Shown one piece after another: positions 20,475-30,785 of a DNA stretch of 64,000 bases. Origin of the DNA: Perkinsus marinus ATCC 50983 (Eukaryota > Perkinsozoa > Perkinsida > Perkinsidae). Each line of letters starts with the position of its first letter. Positions within the stretch are counted from its first letter, which is position 1. Location of the stretch: NCBI RefSeq assembly GCF_000006405.1, contig NW_003206658.1, forward strand, positions 376,474-440,473. The letters are read 5' to 3'. The position numbers and the translations under genes were made by a program. Below the pieces are notes generated by a model. That model was not told where the DNA came from and did not search any database. It was given only the letters and a program-made list of their open reading frames with translations.

Positions 20475-21707
20475 ATGAGTCGACTCCCCTCTTCATTGTC
20501 TTCCCTTTCTATTCTAGAGCATGAGCTCGAGGAGGAACTCAAAAACCTGACCGTACCTCTATCAAAGCAGATGGCGCAGTCAAAGATACCCCAACCTCGC
20601 GCTAGGATCCCGACTTTGCGCACGCGGAAAGATATTCCACCTGTCGGTCTGTCATCAGAAAAGCCTCGCGATGACGATCAGTTTTTGAGCGCCCTAGGGC
20701 GATACGCTGAAAAGGGGAAGATCCCCATAAAGCTCCGACAAGACGGTCGCTTCCAGCGAGTATATGAAAGACTTGTCGCAAGTGCCAAATCAGTTATCAA
20801 CTACGAGCACCCACGTCGAGATCATACGCTCTCCTCTGATCGCCTTATCGAGGCCTTGAATAAAATGGATTTAGCTCATCTGAGAGTTCCTCCCGCTGTT
20901 TCGAAGGGCCGACCGTTGTTCTTTTGTGAGTCTCCAACCTCGAGTTTGGCCTCGCTTAGCAAACTCGATAAAACTGTTGAAGTCGTGATAGAGGGTGTTG
21001 ACGTTAATTTGAAAGGGGTCACCAGTCTTGCATTGCTAGTGACTCGCGATGGTGAGGACTATCGTGAGGCAGCTACACTCCCTTCAAGATTGTCACAGCG
21101 GGTCGTACCAGGCGACACCACGAAGACGTATCGTATGACCTGTGATGAAGCTGAGTGGTATCGTATTGTTATACTAGATCGCGGAGCTTTAGTGGCAATG
21201 AGTGGAGCTCTCAGCGGAGATAGACGCGTCAAATTCACAGACAATTCGGAGAATACAGTGGGGTACGCAACAGTTAGAGTATTGAAAGGGCGAACGAGTT
21301 ATTGGCTATCTGTAACAGTGCTAGCGATGAGTCTTCATAGGAAGAATTTCGCTCCGCTGGGAGATTTGTGGCCGCTCCTTTGCGTGAACGGTGAAGATCC
21401 TGTGGATGTCATGAAGAGTGGAACGAGTGGTCGTCGTGTTTCGATGTCTCGGGTAGCCAACTCTGCCGAGTTACGGTCAAAAGCAGTGGAAATAGAGTCC
21501 CGAGATCCCTTCACGAGTTTTGCAATTTTCGCGATCACTAATGATGAAGAAGTTATTGGAGGGACCGAGGAACTGCTCATCGACGATGATGATTACAATT
21601 GTGATGAAAGAACAGTCGAGGTTTATTTATTCGATAATGCATGCGAGGGAAGGATCGGACTCGCGTCGCTACGTGTCAAGATCGAGAAGCGGCTGAATGG
21701 TCCATAA
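20475..21707 (+). CDS. Unrecognised intronless 410-aa protein
   Basis: One uninterrupted ORF from ATG 20475 to the stop at 21705-21707. The first 70 residues are low complexity and basic (SKIPQPRARIPTLRTRKDIP). A helical segment follows (LGRYAEKGKIPIKLRQDGRF, ERLVASAKSVINYEHPRRD). From about residue 170 the pattern is beta-rich (KTVEVVIEGVDVNLKGVTSL; VGYATVRVLKGRTSYWLSVT; RTVEVYLFDNACEGRIGLAS), with the look of one or two C2-like sandwiches, but no calcium-loop Asp pattern. No signal peptide or membrane segment. I do not recognise a family. It is intronless among intron-rich neighbours. Confidence 0.75.
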   Translation: MSRLPSSLSSLSILEHELEEELKNLTVPLSKQMAQSKIPQPRARIPTLRTRKDIPPVGLSSEKPRDDDQFLSALGRYAEKGKIPIKLRQDGRFQRVYERLVASAKSVINYEHPRRDHTLSSDRLIEALNKMDLAHLRVPPAVSKGRPLFFCESPTSSLASLSKLDKTVEVVIEGVDVNLKGVTSLALLVTRDGEDYREAATLPSRLSQRVVPGDTTKTYRMTCDEAEWYRIVILDRGALVAMSGALSGDRRVKFTDNSENTVGYATVRVLKGRTSYWLSVTVLAMSLHRKNFAPLGDLWPLLCVNGEDPVDVMKSGTSGRRVSMSRVANSAELRSKAVEIESRDPFTSFAIFAITNDEEVIGGTEELLIDDDDYNCDERTVEVYLFDNACEGRIGLASLRVKIEKRLNGP

Positions 21708-22265
21708 GTGAGGCACATCGTTTCCACTGGTATTCTCATTGAGAACGTACTTGTGTTCGAGTTATAGCGACCAAGCCTTGGGAAACTAACCTGCTGCGGA
21801 GGCGTTACTGATACGACACAGCTCAATACTGATAACATCGGGCAATTCTTTCCCAATCGTAACAGGTGGGGTTGCAATTGTTTCTAGACCATCAGCAAAC
21901 GTCGCTACATGTGAGGGTGTGTGCTCGAAATTTTAGCAAATTATCCCGCTAATCCGGATAGCTCACAGAAGCAACAAAACAGTTGATGTCATGGCCGCGA
22001 GACACACGTCGAGGTATCTTATCCAGACATACATTACCTTCGCGGTCACTATGAGGGATGCCCCCAGGAGGGATCTTCCCAATAGTTACATAGAAACTCA
22101 GTGCGTAGAACATCTCAAGCCACTTCGAACACAAAATCACATCCATCCTCAGAAACGCGACTCCCAACACATGTCTGTCAACTTACACTGTCGTTACCAT
22201 AGCGGATTGCCATTACAACAGCGAAGGGCACACGATAGTGACATCCCACTCTCTTCTCGAGCTTT
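21708..22265. other. Convergent intergenic region
   Basis: This lies between the 3' ends of the 410-aa gene and the carrier gene. No gene, tRNA or recognised repeat was seen. Confidence 0.5.
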
Positions 22266-23204
22266 CTAATCATAGAGCATGAACTTAGCCTCGTCATACA
22301 AGACCAAGACCAATGCACCACCAAGCCCTCGGAGTATAGTAGAGAACGAGCCTCTGAAGAAACCCTTGAAACCTTCATTTCGGAAGATATGCTTCCAGCA
22401 CTGCCAAGATGTACTCAACTGCTCCGATTGAAACCCCGTCTGCCGTGCGTTGGCCATCATTTTCCTCCTCACCGTGTCGAAGGGATATGATACCACCCCT
22501 GCTGCTGTCGTTGAGACCTGGGCCATGACCCATCGCCAGAACACGCTTTCTGTTCGTTCATCGTCCATAAACCGGCCCTTCATGGTATCGTACAATCCGA
22601 AATACAACGCTCTGTAAATCGCAATACCTTGGATGGAGTTTCCAAAGCCACTATAGAGGGAACCGAGACCGCCTCTCTTGATCGTTTGGTTCACACATGA
22701 TAGACGATTTTTGTACATCCTATCGCGTCCCCTGCTGAGGTCACTACTATACTTAGTATTAATGACATCAGCAGGGTACATAATCACCAGTGATGCTGTG
22801 CCCGCCAACGCCCCCGCCAAAAAGCAACTCTGACTGTGAAGCCACAAATTTTTCTTCCGATCGTATTGAGGTAGCACCGACTTGAACGCCTCGCGAAACG
22901 AAAAGTTGAATGCCTGGCTGGGAGCATAGCGCGTTACGTTTTTCAAATTGCCTTTCCATAACGCAGTGAAACCCTCTTCTTTACATACTCTAGAAAAGCA
23001 GTCCCAAATGCCCGTGTATCGATTCATTTTTCCCGACTTGATCTCAACTAGATGATCTTGATTTGCGAGAAGCCATCTGATCCGTTCGGTAGGGGCAATA
23101 ATTGTTCTCGAAAACCCCGCAACGCCCATCGCCACCGCCCAGGAGGTACAGAACGGGTACTTTTCAGGAAGAGTCGGCTCCTCGTGGTAGGGGTGGTAGG
23201 ACAT
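22266..23204 (-). CDS. Mitochondrial carrier, divergent ADP/ATP-translocase type
   Basis: Single-exon, 312 aa, the normal SLC25 length, with three repeats of two membrane helices. Signature 1 is APTERIRWLL, signature 2 YPADVINTKYS, signature 3 YPFDTVRRKMMAN. The overall layout, including CNFAF-like SQAFNFSFREAFK and the matrix-loop GxxGLYxGF equivalents, is closest to ADP/ATP carriers. The diagnostic RRRMMM reads RRKMMA, and the second signature ends in Asn where a basic residue is usual. It may therefore carry a nucleotide other than ADP/ATP, or be a divergent translocase. No intron. Start ATG 23204; a tag acceptor lies just upstream at about 23225, preceded by an antisense degenerate 19-mer. 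Confidence 0.85.
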   Translation of the reverse strand: MSYHPYHEEPTLPEKYPFCTSWAVAMGVAGFSRTIIAPTERIRWLLANQDHLVEIKSGKMNRYTGIWDCFSRVCKEEGFTALWKGNLKNVTRYAPSQAFNFSFREAFKSVLPQYDRKKNLWLHSQSCFLAGALAGTASLVIMYPADVINTKYSSDLSRGRDRMYKNRLSCVNQTIKRGGLGSLYSGFGNSIQGIAIYRALYFGLYDTMKGRFMDDERTESVFWRWVMAQVSTTAAGVVSYPFDTVRRKMMANARQTGFQSEQLSTSWQCWKHIFRNEGFKGFFRGSFSTILRGLGGALVLVLYDEAKFMLYD

Positions 23205-23232
23205 TAATACGTGATTCCGATGCTACTAGGAT

Positions 23233-23250
23233 GATTTCGTGGCGCTGGAA
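23233..23250 (+). repeat. 19-mer copy 8 (degenerate) in carrier leader
   Basis: GATTTCGTGGCGCTGGAA, antisense to the carrier gene and about 30 bp before its ATG. Confidence 0.5.
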
Positions 23251-23263
23251 GTTATGTTTATAA

Positions 23264-23379
23264 TGGAGTTTCACCCTAGTGATATGAAAAACTATATTTC
23301 ACGACTACTGCATATCACCGCGAATATCGCGTTTTTCACCAAGTTTTACACCACTTCACGTAGAACGGATGAAACTCTA
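23264..23379. mobile_element. MITE family B, copy 3
   Basis: TGGAGTTTCACCCTAGTGAT to ACGGATGAAACTCTA with the CATATCACCGCGAATATCGC block; 60 bp upstream of the carrier gene. Confidence 0.85.
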
Positions 23380-23675
23380 ATAAATAACACAAGCATTGTC
23401 CAGTACTATCATCTGTGTGCGTTATTCTTTCGCTTACCGTTAGACACAACGAAAGATATGAATAGCGCAAAAAACAAATCTCTCTATTTTTATATGCTAT
23501 TAATATTTACATTTACATCCATATTATATAGGCATTAATGATGAACCACAATAGTATAATGTACTATTGCTGGAGGACATTTTCTACCCTACTCTTTCGA
23601 CCCTGAGGGTAATTCTCAGCAACACAGTAAAATGTGCCCAAAGAAACATACTAATTCGTAGCATGGTGTAATCGA

Positions 23676-26635
23676 TCAGACTGCTGTCCTCCTATACAAT
23701 ACTGAGAGACCGCCATCCCTATACTCCTCACGAGTCAACCATACTCGCTTGAATGAGCTCAGACTTGATACCACACTTCCGCCAACCCACGCTGAGAGCT
23801 TCCCTGAACCTCGACTACGTCACGCGCCACGAAATTACCCCCAATGCGACTCACGCTCTGGAGGGGCGCAGATTTTAATTCTTGCATCCTTCGGAACCAA
23901 CTTGCGCATTTCCGACAAAAGCCTCTCGCCGAACCTTCAGCACAATCACGTACAGTACGCGACATGTAAAACGCGTAATTCTTATCATACCGGTTTTTCC
24001 CGAACCACATCTACTTTTGAGCTAATTTCTCCACCGAGCATTTCAGATATACATAACCTTTGCAAAAAGTGTTTCAGAATCTCGTGAGAGTGAAACTCAA
24101 TTTTGAGTGAGAATTCCGGAATCAAATCTTGCACAAGTACGGTTAACATCATCAATAATCAGTAGGTCAAAATTGACCAGTGGAGCCTGGAGAAAAATAT
24201 GACGGTTTTAGACACTCACGGTGTGGGGCTACAATTTTTTGAGAGAAGTGCAGCCCGCGAGGTTTCGAAACAGCCTCTATACCGAAATCTAAGTATCAAA
24301 CCCCTTTCCTGACTCACCCTGGGAATAACGTACTGCCACCAGCGAGAACCTACAACACGGAAAATTCAAATCTTGCGAAACGCTCTAGAATTTCGGTAAC
24401 TTCACATTATCTATTTTCATATCGGGACACGCGTTAAAGAACTCGTCGATCTTCACCAGACTGCCTTACTCGATCACATCCCACTTAAAGGCAATGTTGG
24501 AGGAATATATGTTCCCTTTCCTCAGCTGAGCTCTGGTAAGAGTGTACAGAAACCACCAAAAATTTTGTCAAATTTCCTCATAATTTTCTTATTATCACCA
24601 ACACACACACTTGACCATGTGCATATTCCGACTCCTACTTCAAAACTCTTACCACATTTTGCAGCAGCGTTCGCCTTAGATCCATATCGCTCTTCTGTAT
24701 GGCCTCATCCAGTAGCAGATGCACACCCTGGTCCGCCGAGGCCGCCATTGCTGAGGACATATCTACCCTATATACCACAGAAAAGGAGGAGGGGACACCC
24801 ACTGGGATTGAATATTATCTCCGGGGCTTGGAAACGCTCAAGGCCGATGTTGATTATAGAACCATCTGGGAGTTCATACTGAACATGAGAAGATTTGGCA
24901 CTCATACGCGACCAAAACATTTTTCATTTTTTCGGTCACCAAATTGAACAATATAGTTTCGCCCGTTTCACGTAATACTCTGTGAAAAACGCGATATTCG
25001 TGGTGATATGTAGTAGTCGTGGAATATATTTTTCACTAGTGTTTCTCATATCACTAGGGTGGAACTCCATTGTGTTCAAAAGTGCGCAAAAATATTCTTT
25101 TCGAAAATCCAGTCCGTGGCACATTTAAAGAGTAAAACCATTTTCAGGGAATTCCAATCATTCGCAGTGGTTTTGATTGCCACGTAAATTTGGATCTCCA
25201 CATTACACGTAGTGTATATTCTGCGAAAACCGTTTCAACAACCTCACACATTTCTCTGGTATAAACAAAAGAATAAGATCAATTCTCGCTGTAACAACTG
25301 AGCAGTCGAGCCCACCGTGTGATCCAATGTTTGCTTAGTGCCAGCCCTCCTGGGGTCCCTGTCGAACTCCCACTCAGTGCCACCGCGCCATGCCCTTTGC
25401 ACGGCTGGATGCAGGGATACGGCACAACAATCTTCCTTCATAGTGCGGACTATCTAAGGTTGCTATCATCAAGATTCAGAATAGGCCCAAAAATGACCCA
25501 CCTCTCGATCCGCCGTAGATAGCAAATGCACTCCACACTGCCTTTTGAGCGACAACTGCAGCCACTCAGTAACGCTCCTGACCATGCAAGGCTACACAGA
25601 TGAGGACAGAGGCTCGAGCACCTCCCAGCTGATTCACCACGAGTGGCCGCATGCCCTACTGCATACCCCTCATAGACAGGCATAACCTAAATCGGTGAAT
25701 GTATGTAGATGATATTCAGAACGTGATGGGAAGACCTGTGCTACGCCGTCACCGATGTCCAGCACCACTCCAGTAGTCCGACCAGATGCATACAGAGAAA
25801 GAACAGGAGAGCAGGCGATGTGGATGGCTGGTACCTGCACACTGCTGCTAACCGAAAAGTCGTGGGTTCGAATCGGAGGGGAATCATCCAGCAAACTCGA
25901 CCCATTTTGAATTTTCCACCTATGGCTAGGAACACATTCTTCAATCAGTTTCCCATGTAAATGTCATCACATTAGAAACATTCTCACGTTGTTATCAAAC
26001 CCTGGGGACGTTATTTCGCAAAGCCAGATGGGTCCCCGGCAAGTTACCTTAAAGACTTCGAAGAGACATTCTGCCAGCTTCTCACGGTGAATCATGGGAT
26101 TCAACGGCGGCTCGCTTATCAGTACCTACCACGCCAGCAGCAATTCTTTTGTAGCTGTAATAGTTGCATAAACCAAAGCTCTACCGGATGCTCCTGAGAC
26201 CTGCACTTTAGCCCTTCACTGAACACATGTCGCCATATGTGTTCCATGCCCTCCCAATCAGTAACACTGCCATGCGTAATAGGATACTGTATATCCAACA
26301 ACCCTCGGGAACTGGTCTCGAGTCGACTTCCTACTACTGCCACCACCTGCTCGGGTACGTCAACTATGCAAGATTATAAGGCTCACCTTATTCCCAACAG
26401 AACCGCCAATTTTGCTGCCCTTAGTCGGCTTGGTCACTTCCGATGGCCCCTCAACACCCTCCATCACTTTACGGTACTTAGGGTAGCCCACAGCTGAGAG
26501 TATTTGGACCTAATCCGTGCATGTCACTGGGGGCACGAAATGAATCTTTGCCACCTGGGGTGAATTCTCCCCCGAAAATCCAGCCTTAATACACCCGCTG
26601 CCATTGTCGATCACTACTGGCTGATTGCCAAGCAT
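23676..26635 (-). CDS. ACTR1: Actin-related protein 1 (centractin), dynactin filament subunit
   Basis: Start ATG 26635: [20 protein letters not shown], the actin-fold phosphate loop. Exons continue [33 protein letters not shown] then [135 protein letters not shown] then PPER; and [20 protein letters not shown] then [14 protein letters not shown] with stop at 23676. The [17 protein letters not shown] and [12 protein letters not shown] blocks match Arp1 better than actin or Arp2. It forms the short dynactin filament that links dynein to cargo. The region about 25080-25660 (after YEGYA) was not resolved. Introns hold MITEs A7 and B4, a T-arm-like motif and the 19-mer. Confidence 0.85.
23819..23837 (-). 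repeat. 19-mer copy 9 (sense, in 51-nt Arp1 intron 23854-23804)
   Basis: Exact core; the intron starts gtgagt and ends ggttcag, and its removal restores [13 protein letters not shown] in phase 1. Confidence 0.9.
24493..24630. mobile_element. MITE family A, copy 7, in Arp1 intron
   Basis: CAATGTTGGAGGAATATATG then TTCCCTTTCCTCAGCTGAGC, ending CACTTGACCATGTGCATATT. It sits between the [12 protein letters not shown] and [11 protein letters not shown] exons. Confidence 0.85.
24952..25069. mobile_element. MITE family B, copy 4, in Arp1 intron
   Basis: AGTTTCGCCCGTTTCACG to CACTAGGGTGGAACTCCA, sharing TATTCGTGGTGATATGTAGT with other copies. Confidence 0.85.
25858..25876 (+). repeat. T-arm-like motif in Arp1 intron (antisense)
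   Basis: GTCGTGGGTTCGAATCGGAG, just upstream (in gene sense) of the exon beginning VPAIHIA. Confidence 0.55.
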
Positions 26636-26794
26636 CACAAGAATAATCCAATGCACTACGCGCGCGCCCGATTGATCGATTGTTGACAACTCAATACCGG
26701 CCGGCTCGAAACACTTAGAAACGTATTGATAGAGTCACATATTCTACAAAATGGTTTTCCAGAAAAATAAGAAAATTATTCGAAATGCGATCGT

Positions 26795-27003
26795 TCACCA
26801 AAGGGCACTGTGCGCTCGGAAGATTTTCCACTCGGTGGTTTGCGTATCTTGATCGATCAAAGGGCTCTGTGGATCCATCTTGGGAAGGATGTAGCGGAAG
26901 TAAACCGGTACCATCAAGCCGAAATTCATGGCACTTGTGAGTATCCGAAGACCCCTGAAAATGGTAAAAACACCTTTCCGGCTCTGCAAGCCGAACGAAC
27001 GTG
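26795..27003 (-). CDS. Possible exon of an unrecognised (membrane?) protein
   Basis: Frame with GVFTIFRGLRILTSAMNFGL then MVPVYFRYILPKMDPQSPLI, one hydrophobic stretch and no ATG at its start. It lies between the Arp1 start and the end of the next (-) gene. It may be a first or internal exon. Low confidence. Confidence 0.3.
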
Positions 27004-27106
27004 AATACAGTCCGCCTTCAACACTTTATGTCAAGTGTAAACTTTTGATGCCAAATCGCATGCATCTGTACTTGGTTTAGTCAACTCCATGGTACGAGCA
27101 TTTTCA

Positions 27107-27943
27107 CTTCTCACGGAAGTCCATAGCAAATCGTAGCATGCACCACGTTGAATGCATCAAATGTCCACAAGGAAGCACCTACCACTTGTTGGTGTTCCAA
27201 TTCTCATCCTCACAAAGGCGAACGATTCTTCACAATTTTGTACGACGCGATAAAAGGCTTGTATAAATCATCGAAGTGGTCAAGAGGCGCTATCAGCATT
27301 TGTAGTTGGCAAACCAAGCACTCACCATCTATCTGTGTCCATCACAGCATTCTGAGCTTCTGTGAATACAAGCTTCCAAGAGTACCCAATGAGTAGGGAT
27401 GTAGCCCATACAAATCCTTCGATAATCATAGGTGCTACATGGAACCTACATTCACTCACTCCTACTACTACCACTAACCTGAATAGTGCGTGCAAACGTA
27501 AAAAATAAGCGTTTTTCCCGAGGTTAGAAACCATCGCATTTGCATATCAAGTTGGTATCAAACACCGTAGTCCTACTTAATGATTCCGAGACTTCCCCTC
27601 TGCTCGCCACGAGAATATAAACAACTTGACACCCCCAGTAGATTCACGAATTTCATCACGACCACATAAACTACGCACCTGAGCTCAGCTTCTGATAGCA
27701 CCCACAAAGCCACTATCGATGCTATAGAGTATACAATCGAATTCGTCAAGGCCCACACAGACTCCGACGTGCCTGGGTCGTAAAGCTGAGCCAACAACCA
27801 ATAACTCGCCAGGAGCAGCGACCAAGCCAAACACAAGTGAATAAATCTGAATACATTGAAGTGATCGATAACAACACCATCGATGCGATAGATATTCCTA
27901 ATGTTCGTATTTTTTGGTATACTACAGAGTGCCCCAAATACAA
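27107..27943 (-). CDS. Polytopic membrane protein, possibly with a C-terminal RING-H2-like module
   Basis: Two exons hold several strong membrane helices: 27836-about 27680 (LAWSLLLASYWLLAQLYDPG; TNSIVYSIASIVALWVLSEA, then a gtgcgt donor) and about 27500-27325 (LFRLVVVVGVSE; MIIEGFVWATSLLIGYSWKL, then VFTEAQNAVMDTDR). A last exon reads VLPCGHLMHSTWCMLRFAMD then FREK-stop near 27107; PCGHxxHSTWC looks like the centre of a RING-H2 finger. An upstream CLVCQ pair at about 27295 could supply the first ligands but is in another frame, so the splicing is unproven. If correct this is an HRD1/gp78-like ER ligase. The assignment is speculative. Confidence 0.4.
27486..27560. mobile_element. MITE family C fragment
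   Basis: GTGCGTGCAAACGTAAAAAA and CATTTGCATATCAAGTTGGT match the subterminal parts of family C; the interior is missing. Confidence 0.4.
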
Positions 27944-29040
27944 TGCGCTATTGCCTGTAACATGCAGAATTTCCCACTGAGAGATAGCTCATTAGGAAGA
28001 TTTTGGCGAGCACTTTTCAATGGTATCTTTGAATTCCAAACATGCTTGGTGCCATATCGCGTTCATTTACCATGAAAAGTTCGGCCTCAACTTTTTCGCA
28101 CGGATTTTGAGCGATTTTGGGTAACCTAATTATGCATAGCACGGTAGGGCCAAAGCATTTTTGGAATTACCATTGCAAAGTGCTCGCCAAGATCTCTCTA
28201 ATCAGCCATCCCTCACTGGGAAACAGTCTCGAGGCAATAACACATAGTATTCGCGACATCTGTATTTTCTCCTAGGTTCTACTTCACTACGTATAGTTCC
28301 TCTTCCCCAAAGTTGTCATTATAAGTATTCAACAAACTACTAGCACCCGTGTAAAGGCGAAGTACCGATCAGTCGTTATCATAGGAAGCATCGACAAAGA
28401 CCGATTATTGAGATCACAAGGATGGAGGTGATGCCGGGCCCGAAGGGAAAGAAAGCATCGGCGTCATTAGGCGCAGAATTCACCCCTATTCCATAGTATC
28501 ACTGAATACTCCTATCACTAGTAGTAACCACCGCTGACTCCCTATTGCTCGGTAGTCCCCAAAGAAATGTGACGACTCATCACTAGGTCTTCGTGACGAA
28601 GGGGCGGAGTTCACTTAGTCCACGTCTATTGATTATATCAATGAATTTGACCTAGGTCCCCGGTTAAGCTAGAATAATTCTGCACGCACGTACGCACAAT
28701 GCGAAAGTGCCTGCTGTTGTGGTATATGCTCCGCTCGCTCCGCAACATTTCTGCAGTGGAGTTGATCTATTCATCACTGATGAGTGGATCAACTCCACTG
28801 CAGGTCTAGACCATGCAGTATCTAGCAAGGTTGCCCTTGAACGGAAAGTTTGGAATCACTTCATAGTGACCATAATAAGAGCAGTGGCTGCTGGTCACCC
28901 CTTCAATGGCAACTTCTCCCCTATGGTCTTCCTATCACTCTAGGAGCAACCATCACTCCTTCAGAGCTTTCATAAGTTCATCATAATAACGACAATTGGA
29001 ACTCCTATTATGAATTTCCCACAATACATATTTCAAAACT
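27944..29040. other. Long stretch without a recognised gene
   Basis: Contains the 53-nt near-perfect hairpin at 28751-28803 and a 20-bp sequence TTCGTGACGAAGGGGCGGAG (about 28591) that recurs near 7807. Otherwise no coding exon or RNA gene was supported. Confidence 0.5.
28751..28803. repeat. Near-perfect 25-bp hairpin with 3-nt loop
   Basis: CTGCAGTGGAGTTGATC (28751-28767) is exactly complementary to GATCAACTCCACTGCAG (28787-28803). The intervening TATTCATC-ACT-GATGAGTG pairs on, with G-U wobbles, to the loop ACT. The size resembles a pre-miRNA stem or a tiny inverted duplication; no flanking duplication was seen. Confidence 0.8.
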
Positions 29041-29049
29041 CTATTACTT

Positions 29050-29850
29050 GTGCACTGCATCGAAACAAATTTCCCCGGGCCAAGTGCCCCGTGTCAAGAA
29101 GTGCTTCGCAGATTGGTTCGCAGCAATCACATTGACGACCAACACTGACGCTGCTGAGCAACTCACCTGCAGTGAAACCGTCACGCGCCACGAAATTATC
29201 ATGCCCTGTTACTCACCACCAGCCACATATAAAGCTCAGCAACCACTTTCTCGCGCGGAGGCTTTAGTGTAACACCGGGGTATTCACCGTAGATGAGAAA
29301 CGTACATGCCTGTATCGTTATGAAGGCCATCGTACCTCAGCGTTGGAGGAATATACAGTGCGTGTCAATTTGATACGCGAATGTGCGTTATTTCGAACGA
29401 GGTTAATGAGAATCAATGCGAAACTATATCGCATATCTAATGTAACGATGGTTATGAACATGTGTTGTGATGAAAGTACCCGTTTGGGACTGTGATAGCG
29501 ACAACTTGTTCACTAAAATTTATCCTCTAAAATAACACACACTTGCATATCAAACTAACACGTACTGTATCTTTGCTTTCCTCAGCTGAGCTCAAGAGTT
29601 CCCTCACTAACTATCAAAGTTTCTACACGAAATGTACAAAAACAAAAAGAAACTCCGAAAAATTTCCCACATGTGAGCGACCATGTGCATATTTCCCCCT
29701 ACACTGTTGTCCCTACTTGCAATGACATGTCCAACAAACCTCAACAAGCACAGCTTGGTGCTGGAGGGCGGCTGTGACATACGACGTCGATAGCGAAGGG
29801 CATAAGTAGGCTTAGGCTCCCTCCCCTCTGCCATGGGGATATCTAACATA
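29050..29850 (-). CDS. Fragmentary (-) gene with a 19-mer intron
   Basis: An exon ending VTLKPPREKVVAELYMWLV (to about 29213) is followed by a textbook 50-nt intron, gtgagtaac...ctgcag, carrying the 19-mer. A hydrophobic exon follows (SCSAASVLVVNVIAANQSAK). Another open piece lies upstream (MLDIPMAEGREPKPTYALRY, 29849-29700), next to MITE A8. I do not recognise the product, and linkage of the pieces is assumed. Confidence 0.3.
29179..29197 (-). repeat. 19-mer copy 10
   Basis: Exact core, sense to the fragmentary (-) gene, in a 50-nt gtgagt...cag interval. Confidence 0.8.
29340..29706. mobile_element. MITE family A, copy 8, interrupted by a family C element
   Basis: GTTGGAGGAATA | family C 29356-29567 | TCTTTGCTTTCCTCAGCTGA. 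The far end reads CGACCATGTGCATATTTCCC then CACTGTTG. The A element is split at its TATA, which fixes the order of insertion. Confidence 0.85.
29356..29567. mobile_element. MITE family C, copy 1 (212 bp)
   Basis: Inverted ends CAGTGCGTGTCAATTTGATA and AACTAACACGTACTG, flanked by TA on both sides, as in Tc1/mariner-type MITEs. Nearly identical to copy 2 over GTAACGATGGTTATGA and TGTGTTGTGATGAAAG. Confidence 0.85.
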
Positions 29851-30103
29851 CAATAGTACGACTCAAGGAGGCCTCGTTCTGCTCTGATTTGGTGATGGAG
29901 TGGTATTGTATTTCGTTATATAGAAAAAACCTTGCAAAGATCAAGTTCCTTTTTGAGACCATCAATTTCGTCGGGACGCATCCGAGATGGGAGGATCCTA
30001 TTCGCATTGAGAGCTTTCAGAGGAAGCTCAAAAGCAGGCATAAATGCTGCTGGTATTCTCTACTCGCTTCAACTGTTTCTCGACAATCACTCACGAACTT
30101 TTA

Positions 30104-30313
30104 CAGTGCGTGTAAATTTGGTATGCAAATGTGCGGTATTTCTCGAGGTTAATGAGAATCGATCAGAAGCTTTATCGCATATCTAATGTAACGATGGTTA
30201 TGAGCATGTGTTGTGATGAAAGCACCCGTTTGGGACTCTGATAGCGACAAGTTGTTCACTATAATTTGTCCCCTAAAATAACACGCATTTGCATATCAAA
30301 TTGATACGTACTG
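30104..30313. mobile_element. MITE family C, copy 2 (210 bp)
   Basis: CAGTGCGTGTAAATTTGGTA ... TTGATACGTACTG flanked by TA/TA; near-identical interior to copy 1. Confidence 0.85.
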
Positions 30314-30446
30314 TATATCACTCTTAATACTTATTCAATTGAAAGTATTCTAGTCTTGCGGAGTGTGTCAGGATTTGTTCTTATGAACTTTCATAGCGGC
30401 TATCATCATGCCGTGCCTCAGATACTATTTACATGTGTTATTATAT

Positions 30447-30567
30447 TGGAGTTTCACCCGTTTTACGTGAAGTGGCATCGTAATACTCCGCGAAAAACGC
30501 TATATTCGCGGTGATATGCAGCAGTCGTGAAATATGTTTTTCATATCACTAGGGTCAAGAAACTCCA
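30447..30567. mobile_element. MITE family B, copy 5
   Basis: TGGAGTTTCACCCGTTTTAC to CACTAGGGTCAAGAAACTCC then A; standard interior. Confidence 0.85.
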
Positions 30568-30577
30568 TTATCTTATA

Positions 30578-30785
30578 TTGGAGTTTCACCCGTGATATGA
30601 AAAACGTACTTCAAACTTCACTTCGCGAAAAGGCGCGTTAGCAGTGAATAACGCGTAAAACACGTGGTATGTGTTTCACACGATACGGGAGGACTTGTCC
30701 GGTGTAATTCGCCAAGTGTTTTTCACTTCACATCGCGTTCTTCACATGGAGTACTACGCCATTTGACGTAAAACAAGTGAAGCTC
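30578..30785. mobile_element. MITE family B, copy 6 (rearranged, ~208 bp)
   Basis: TGGAGTTTCACCCGTGATAT to ACAAGTGAAGCTCCA, with extra foldback material inside. It is directly adjacent to copy 5. Confidence 0.75.

Larger units (their letters stand above)
29850..30720. other. MITE-rich stretch without a clear gene
   Basis: Holds family C copy 2 and family B copies 5 and 6. The weak (+) reading frame near 29889-30130 runs into the family C element and is not supported as a gene. Confidence 0.5.

Noticed and set aside
23801-23860. A 24-nt intron gtaatttcgtggcgcgtgacgtag in Arp1
   Set aside because: Protein continuity ([12 protein letters not shown]) requires the 51-nt intron 23854-23804; the shorter one breaks the frame.
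25244-25441. A (-) frame reading [13 protein letters not shown], taken first as the actin-fold LSGGST motif of Arp1
   Set aside because: The true motif ([11 protein letters not shown]) and the C-terminal exons lie lower, at about 24.3-23.7 kb, so Arp1 is not broken as first thought.
27107-27330. A firm RING finger call (HRD1-like)
   Set aside because: The CLVCQ and PCGHLMHSTWC halves are in different frames and no intron joining them could be proven.
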